DNA of 64,000 bases, from positions 29,967,568-30,031,567 of the forward strand of contig NC_089853.1 in assembly GCF_036373705.1 (NCBI RefSeq). Direction: 5' to 3'. Each line of letters opens with the position of its first letter. The stretch's first letter is position 1. The position numbers and the translations under genes were made by a program. Below, one piece after another: positions 56,827-64,000 of this stretch. Source of the DNA: Amia ocellicauda (lineage: Eukaryota; Chordata; Actinopteri; Amiiformes; Amiidae). Under the pieces are notes generated by a model. The model was given only the letters and a program-made list of their open reading frames with translations. It made no database searches and had not been told where the DNA came from.

Positions 56827-59800
56827 TCAGGCACTCTCCAAGTAAGATCCTGGGACGAGCCCCGCCTGTCCATTTCTCTCCACTGTCCACCAGCCGTCAT
56901 CCCCTATCTCGATCACCGTCACCACGTCCCCCACGGAGATGGACAGCTCGTCATGGTTCTGTGGAGTGCCGCAGACAAAATATTAGGACCGCTCGAACCA
57001 TAGCCGTGAACATAATTTGTAAATTATGGCAATTTGCCTTCTCGTTATGTCTGACAACTTCTGCAGGTGTGTCAAACGGCATTGTATAGTTTGGGAGGGA
57101 GTAACATTTCAGGATCACAGGTAATATATTTAAACTTCATTAGGATTTGTCATAATTGAGATGTTCTGTTTCTAGCATTTTGTGTGTGTGACTCGGCAAA
57201 CATGGTCAAACTGAAACTGAGCTGAACAAAGGGAACATTTTAAAAATAATTTGGATTCTCTTGGCACATACTCACCTGAGCAATGTATTCATATATTACG
57301 TTGTAGCTCACAGGCTCTGGGGGGGCACTCGCCACAGGCTCAGACGGGGCACTTGCCAGAGCTCCACTCTCAAACCCAGGTATGGATGCATACACTCCGT
57401 CCGACTTGTCAGCTGAGGTAACAGAAATCAGTTATTGCACAGTTGGTCTGTTGGTCAAACAGCAGCACATAGGCAAAGTTAACATTGAATAGTTACTATA
57501 AGTAACATAATTTTCATTGGATAATACAGCTAGTGAAATAGTTTCAAGTGTCAATTTCTAGTGTTCACAATATACACTTCTCAAAAGCATTACATAATAC
57601 AGGAGGTGCAAAATGCAATCTACAGCAATAAGCATAAGTCCTACTAGTAGATACTGAACGAAAATAATAATGTTAAGTTACTCTCAATCACCGTTTTGGT
57701 CTTAAAAGGGACCCCAAAATGTAAATCAAATCAGGCTATTCATACGGTGATGCTGATGTGCCCCCTGGTGGCAAAGGCAGACATTCACACCAGACATTGA
57801 ATGGGAGAATGTCCTTGTCTAATTCTAGTTTGAGCTATGTATTTGATGTGAAGAACAGAAAATGGGGAAGCCTATTTACAACAGTTTCAAGCATGATACT
57901 TATCTGTTTTTTTATACTTTTCTTCTGTTCTGAAAACCACATCTATTTCCATCTATTCCAAACCATTCTGTTCCAGATTTTGTAGAGTGCCATGGCCCGA
58001 GTAGATCTGCTTAAAACAACTGGTCTGTAGCTTGCCTGTGCAGTGCATTAGGCTTAGCACACATAGTGTATTGGACACTAACCACTTGGGGATGCTGCAG
58101 GCTGTGAACAGTCGTTGACATTCACCCTCGAGCTGCTGCAGTTCCCTTGCAGTAGATTTGAAAACCTAAAAGAGAAGCAAAAATAAATAGTACATTAGTT
58201 GTGCTTGTTAAGAAGCAGTTCGCCTTTATGTTATTTTTAGATGGTAAGAAAAAAATGCTTATTTATGAATGTGCAGTAAAGATCTATTTTTTTTTGTTAG
58301 TTTTTTGGCTGTGGTTTTGATTGTTTAATGTTTCTCCATCAGTAAATAAATACTATTGTCATTTTTTTGTTGTTATTATACAAGTTTATTCATGAATTTA
58401 ACCAATCACTATCCTTAAGACAATTTACCAAGTGGAATAATTTGAGTTGCCATAGTTGAGTACCTGGCAGCCAGTACAAAAAACAACTATCAAACTAAAA
58501 ATAACCATACTGTGGTTTCACAACCATTTCCTATTGGACATTTCCTATTTATCATGATGTTGCCCATGTCTCCTCAGCTTTTACATAGTGGGCTCCCTTG
58601 CTCATTACAAGGACTGTAAGTGATGATTGTAAGGTAAGAGCAACTTTGGTATTTGTTTCGGTGTGAGGAGCTCCAGGCAGCTTCCATGAAAGAGTTAAGA
58701 GAAAAATAAATGGGATCCCTTTTGTGGAAAGGGAATGGCCTGGTTAATCTGAGAAAACACTTTGCTATTGTAAGTGGAGTCTGGAATGACCTCCCCTGAC
58801 CTCTTCATCACACCCCCTCCTCCGAAGCGGGCACTTCCATTGCTGTCAGCCGAGCCTTCCCTGTCATAGTAACTCTCGAAGACAACCGGAGCTGTGGAAA
58901 ACAAGGGTGGAATTGAACAGTGTGGATGCCACTGCCAGTGTTTTTACAGATGCTGTCCATACAACACACTCAGGGAAGTACAGTACATTTATTTTGAGCA
59001 ATTCAGGAGTTCGGACAATGCCAATAGACATATGAAGCAAAATCAAATTATTTTGGCCTAGACTCACTTAACTCGGCCATGAGGTCAAGGCCCTCTAAGA
59101 AACCCCACGCCCCAACTCCGACTAGGTGGAATGAGCCAAGGAGCTGCTGCAAAGGCAGTGTAGGGGGTGGAGGATAGATGAAAAGCAATAAATGCTGCTA
59201 AAGTACATTTGTTGTTAGATTGGGGTTGTCCTCCCAAAGCTGAGTACAATTTAACCTCTTGCAAGGTCCCTATGGCTATTTCAATCATTTACAGTGATCA
59301 AATGAAATATCTAACAAAACAATAGTACAAATTATAACAGATATAACGAGAGATACCTGCTGGACTCATTGCTGTCTTTTTCTTCTGAATGAAGCAGTCG
59401 ATGTCTGCAGCGATGTCACACGTTTCCAGGCTCTTCCGCACCTCCTCATAAAGCTACAAGCAGAGTTGCCTTAGGCCTCAGACATTTCTAAACATTCACA
59501 GATACAAGCAGGAGCAGCTTCCTTCTAATGGAGCAAATGGACCTGGTTCTTTAAAGCAAAACAGGCTGGCCAGAATTGGAAAGGCAATGAAGATAGGAAT
59601 AAGGCAACAGGTTCAGGTAGTTGCCCTTTTAATTAGTTTAAAGTGGGAGATGGCCAATTAAAGATCCCTCTTAACTTCAATGGGACCAGCTGCCATGATT
59701 AGGAGAGTACAGCAGTTTGATTCCAGGAGTGAGTCCACTCATAGCAGCATGAATGAATCCAGGGCTTTTTCTATATGATATTTCTAGCATTGAACAGAAC

Positions 59801-62762
59801 GCGAGTGATGATTGACAAAGTCTGTGCAGCTCTGCAGGAGACTACTGACGGTGTGGCAACGACAAGGGGCACTGCATCTGCGGAAGAAACAAAGCTCTTT
59901 AAAGTAGCCTTGTTTCTACGTGATCAGTAAATAAATGCAGATGGACAAACGTTGACAAACCTGCAGCATGGGTCTTTCTGTATTATTTTGTATTATTAAT
60001 ATCTGTAAGGGAAATGGTCACATGAAAAACAAAGTTGCTATTTTTAACTCCCTATATGGACATTGTCATTACAACAGTCAATGACACAAAACCACATTAT
60101 ATTTCTGTGCTGTTTTGTACCACTTACAGACCTCAGTGTGGGTATGTTTTTCTTGCAGAGCTGTGACAGCAAATATGATTGCCATGCAAGGTATAAAGAA
60201 ACCCTAGCTGCAACCGTTCAGTCTGTAAAGAGCAATATCTTTAACTGTAGACTTAAAGCCTTAGGCAAGGGAAGTGTGATGGCAGGATCACCAAAAACAA
60301 TGAAAACCCAATTATTAGCTTTTACTATTCAAAAGGACACCTCTAGTGCATTGATTGGGCTACAAATTTGTGCTTTTCTGGGTCTGAAATGGCATGTGAG
60401 GTCCTGCAGAAGTCTGATTCTATGAACAGCCAGGTCAAACATGGGCAAAATGGCTGTTCTTGACAAACTTGATTGTGTTGTCTGTGAATTTATAAAGTAA
60501 CTTCTGACATCTGAGAAGAGGCTAATTCAGTGTTTTTTCTTAGGTAGTTAAAAAGGGGAATCAAAGGAGCCTGACCTCATCGTCCTTCACACACTGCATG
60601 GAGAAGTGGTTACAGTGAACCCACAGTGCATTTCTCAGGACATTGATCCGGTCACATTCCTGCTGCTGGAATATCTACAATGCAAGAGAGAGTGGCCATA
60701 TTTCAGTATGACAGCCCCACAATTCATCAATGTTACAGAAATTGACAATATGTATTATTGGGAAAATTACACAATTCAGGTGATTGCAAGATTAAAGGAA
60801 ATGGATGGCAGACAGATGGTAAATATATCTGGTATAGTTCCAAAAGTACTAAAAAAAAAAAAAAACGTAGGGACATTTATTTATAAGCCACTAAATAAAA
60901 TATTCCAATTGACACTTCGAACAGGGGATGTGCCAACTGATTGGAAACTAAACAAACAACAGAATGGAATGACCAAGGAGTCGGCACTTTTAACTTAAAA
61001 GGTAGCAACTCTCGTGGACTATATACAAGAGAGCTTGTCAACACCTCAGTAAAGGTGTCTAGTGCACACTGGAGTGGGAGTGGGAGTGGGATAGGGAAGA
61101 AAATCAAGAATGAAGGTTCACTAGCACGGAAGCATAACATATCCATATTTATCACTTGGTGTCTGAGAATTAAGAGAAATTGTCAATCATTATGGTTGTG
61201 TTTTTGTGTTAATTTTGATTCAATTTTGAACTAATCTAATTTAAAGGTCAGGGCAACTTCCTGTTTTGTTTGAGAGTGCAACAAGGCAAGCTTATAATTA
61301 GAACCCAACCAGTAGACATTGACTGGAAGCATGGAAGCATGGTAAAGTACATGGAAGCACTTTTTTTCCATTCATGCAGATTTTTCCCACAAAAGAGAAA
61401 AGCTTTTTAAATATTCTTTAGTAACAAGCATTGGAAAGCAAACAAAATGAGTTACTAAATAAGTAATATGAATCACATAAACAATACAAAATAAAAATAA
61501 AGGAAAGTTAGAATTCAAACATTATTTTTTATGTTTAAGTGTATTTTTAGTTGGCTTGAATAAACATGTTACGAGAAATAATGTGCTATTAATAACTATT
61601 ATTGACTAACAAATACATAGACATACAAAACAAACTAACTATCCCTTCTACAGACCTCATGGGTGTTGTCACTTTAGCTGCAACTGTATTGGAAAAGTGT
61701 TATGCGTTTAAAAGAGATTTCAAACTTACTTCTATTGTATTTGCTTTAAAGGGGATTTTCTAAAAGCCAATCGAAATTGAAAATAATAAGTATATTATCT
61801 GAACAGGAGGAGGAAAAGACCTACAAGTGGAAACTATAGGGTTTGGTATGGTTGCTAAGGAAGTATATAAAAACAGTATTTGTGTTTTGTTGAGTTTTTT
61901 CTTACAGATTGCTACCCACAACAAATTAAATAATCTTGTTAGTTCTCAGAACATTTCCTTGCTGAATGTTGATTGCAATGTGGAGATTGCCTGCTATGGT
62001 AGATTTCGGTCTCCCTGGGGCTCTGTGATTGGCTGGCAGTGGCATATCTCTTTTTCATTTCATGCATAATCAGTCAATCATTCACCAAGGATAGACACCA
62101 CCAGCTATAAAAAGGTGAGGAATACGCCTTTCTTCAGTTCAGGTTTGGTCTCAGAGCAGGAGATATCAGCTTTCTCAGTGTATAAAGTTGTATTTATAAT
62201 TGGACTATTGTGCTTTAATTAGTTCGAAGTCAGCTACCAAATTGACAGAACATATTTCCGTGGCTTATGGTCGGTACATTGTATCATTAAAATAATATAT
62301 GGCTATGGGTTTCTGTTTTATTCTTAATCTCATATGGGTACCACTAGCGTCCAAACTTTTTCTGTAACTAGAGACACCAGTTTTATTCTTCCACTTTGCC
62401 TGTGATTCAAAGAAGAATCAGGACTCATTTTGTGTGCCAATTCTCACACTGTTCAATGTGTACAGTTTGCAAATAAAACACACAGCACTGACACTGTGAC
62501 CTGTTTGAACCTGCATCAGAAACATCAACAATAAACCACATAGAGACAGGATAAAACCAACATTCAAATATTTAACTGGATAAACTATCCATAATACATG
62601 AGTTTCCTTGGTGTAGAAGAGAAAAGGGGAGAGGCCTAAAGCTAGTGAGCATGTAATGAAGTTCATATTTTGGGTCCATTACCTCACAAGTGCTCACATG
62701 AGTGTTCTCCCAGTCTTGTCGTGTCTTGTCCAGCTGTTCAACATTAGATATGTATTGCTTCT
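56827..62762 (-). CDS. pstpip1: PSTPIP1, F-BAR and SH3 adaptor (3' part of gene)
   Basis: Cytoskeletal adaptor linking PTP-PEST phosphatases, WASP and pyrin in blood cells. Seven exons join in frame: 62762-62683, 60674-60576, 59453-59357, 58891-58801, 58165-58083, 57412-57276 and 56958-56827. They match human PSTPIP1 from about residue 190 to the end. The first three encode the end of the F-BAR helical domain (for example [35 protein letters not shown]). The next three are the linker, with ESYYDRE and [11 protein letters not shown]. The last two hold an SH3 domain: YEYIAQ, the acidic [31 protein letters not shown], with ALYDY replaced by VIYEY. The linker has two tandem copies of ASAP(S/P)EPV. 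Upstream exons were not found before 64000 and must lie outside the window. Confidence 0.94.
57756..57774 (-). promoter_or_regulatory. candidate CTCF site, reverse (strong match)
   Basis: The minus strand reads TTGCCACCAGGGGGCACAT, which matches the vertebrate CTCF consensus at all core positions. It lies in a pstpip1 intron, oriented toward the forward site at 42109. Binding not demonstrated. Confidence 0.6.
60800..60960 (+). mobile_element. possible CR1/L2-type LINE reverse-transcriptase fragment
   Basis: An open frame on the plus strand, inside a pstpip1 intron and antisense to it, contains [10 protein letters not shown], then [20 protein letters not shown] followed by KL. This strongly resembles the start of the reverse-transcriptase domain of CR1/L2-type LINEs (PL..IFN.SL.TG.VP.DWK). 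An A run at 60850-60864 breaks up the similarity, and nothing upstream or downstream is recognisable. It is an old, short fragment. Confidence 0.55.
62020..62140 (+). promoter_or_regulatory. promoter-like block in a pstpip1 intron, antisense
   Basis: An inverted CCAAT box (GTGATTGGCTGG at about 62025-62036) stands about 75 bp before TATAAAAAG (62106-62114), the textbook spacing of a core promoter. It faces right, opposite to pstpip1. No exon with coding potential follows. It may be a relic of a mobile element or a chance arrangement. Confidence 0.3.
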
Positions 62763-64000
62763 CTGTATAGAGAGAAATGACACGTTACTTGTCTCTCTGT
62801 CTGCACAGTTGTAGTCGAAAGTATTCACACCCTTCATTTGAAATTGACAGTCGAAGGAGTTGCAGCCAAACTACAACCAGAACAATCTTAAATCGGAACA
62901 ATCAGCTGGACAGATGAAATTGATAAACAAGCATACTTCAGCTCAATGTGTCACTGAATCATTTTGGAGATGAAGGGTGTGACTACTTTTCTACAGTTGG
63001 CAGTTGCTGAGCTGACTTTTTCAGAACCCCCACCCCCTCCCCACAAACACTCACACACTTGCCCTTTAAAAGAGGAGAGGTGCTTCCTTTTCAGAAGTCA
63101 GTTCTGTGTTATTGGGACACTTGCTAATCCTAAATGATTACATAATTTTTAAGTAGAGGCTTGCAAGCTATCTGCAGGCTAATTAGTGTACAATTATTCC
63201 TGACTCACAAGACCTTTAAGAATCTTGGAATGTGAATGTTATGAATGTTAACAGTTATGCCTATATGAGCCGGGACTTCTGAATACTAGTGTAGTTAACT
63301 CAACGCAGGCAATAAGGTGTGTTCATTGTTATCGTTTCAATGAGGAACACATGAGTCTTTGAGTTGGCACTTAAGACTCAACTCATGTAGGTGTTATAGC
63401 TTTAAACAGTTTCACTCAAGAAAGACAATACAGATATCGTGCCATCCTGTTTACAGTCATTTCAATGAAATACACCTATTGCAGTCACTAAATCAGTAGC
63501 GGTGACATTAGTAGACCTCCTTTTCAAAAGCGTGCACAACTTAAATTATTACCTGCACGCTGTTTGTGTCTGCACAGTACAGCATTTCTATAAAAGGATT
63601 TCAGATATAAAAAGGTGATCTGTATTTTGCATGTGCTTTTCAGACCACCAGATTAAACTCAAGGTTTCACCATGCCTCACTGCGAACACAGGAAATGATT
63701 GTTTTAAAAATAAAATAAATAGAATAAAATAACACTGTGTGAATTAGCACCAACTGTCACATGAAGGGACCATACTGAAATAACCAAAGCTTATGTCTAC
63801 CACATTCCTTTATTAAGCACACCATGCATTCTCAACACACTTCTTGTAAGATCCCGGCTGAATATTGAACCCCAGTAATTAAATATTTCAGTTTCAGTTT
63901 GACGATCTGATATATACCTTTCATAGAGCACGTGCAATCTCCTCACAGTTCAGTGTTTAAATCTCTCAAATCTGAATTCAACATGGCTGTGATGGATTGA
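62763..64000. other. pstpip1 intron running to the window edge
   Basis: No further pstpip1 exon could be identified before the right end. Apart from a small MITE, nothing is recognised. Confidence 0.5.
62806..62999. mobile_element. about 190-bp MITE with imperfect terminal repeats
   Basis: The left end reads TTGTAGTCGAAAGTATTCAC and continues ACCCTTCA. The right end, reversed, reads CTGTAGAAAAGTAGTCAC followed by ACCCTTCA. Thus some 27 bp pair with a few mismatches around 140 bp of unrelated sequence. No coding capacity. Family not assigned. Confidence 0.6.

Noticed and set aside
63540-63580. Possible small pstpip1 exon on the minus strand (AG and GT around 63549-63568)
   Set aside because: The translated piece does not match the expected F-BAR segment; treated as intron.

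Overview
The window is vertebrate nuclear DNA, most likely from a ray-finned fish. It holds interrupted genes with GT-AG introns, AATAAA polyadenylation signals, abundant simple repeats and several Tc1/mariner-type DNA transposons of kinds common in fish. No prokaryotic, organellar or viral gene is visible. Exon models were built by hand from splice signals, frame continuity and remembered family sequence, so boundaries are predictions.

Six protein-coding genes are supported. In order they are: nmb (neuromedin B precursor, +, CDS 4392-5755, 3 exons); kti12 (Elongator-associated P-loop protein, +, 8393-18108, 9 exons); a cholesterol 25-hydroxylase-like single-exon gene (-, 28406-29320); a large CCCH + RWD-like + CHY zinc-finger gene (-, 31557-36823, 11 coding exons) for which I have no symbol; tspan3 (tetraspanin-3, +, 43396-52490, 7 exons, 253 aa); and the 3' part of pstpip1 (F-BAR/SH3 adaptor, -, 56827-62762, continuing past the right edge). 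tspan3 and pstpip1 lie tail to tail, as I recall them on human 15q24.3; nmb is on human 15q25.2. The genes do not form a single pathway; they are a syntenic block.

The space between genes is mostly ordinary intergenic and intronic sequence, with a gene-free stretch from 18.5 to 28.2 kb. Mobile DNA is the most structured part. It includes a 597-bp fold-back element (599-1195), a Tc1 element nested inside a piggyBac-like element in the last kti12 intron (13946-16521), a decayed Tc1 copy (37994-39027), an intact DD36E transposon with perfect ends (40167-41387), a small MITE (62806-62999) and a possible LINE fragment (about 60800-60960).

The points I would look at first are: the multi-exon kti12 against the intronless human gene; the CCCH/RWD/CHY protein; the intact DD36E element sitting in a CA/TA microsatellite; the piggyBac/Tc1 nest with a traceable deletion; and convergent CTCF-like motifs around tspan3. 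I found no clear previously undescribed system; the candidates are ranked in the findings.
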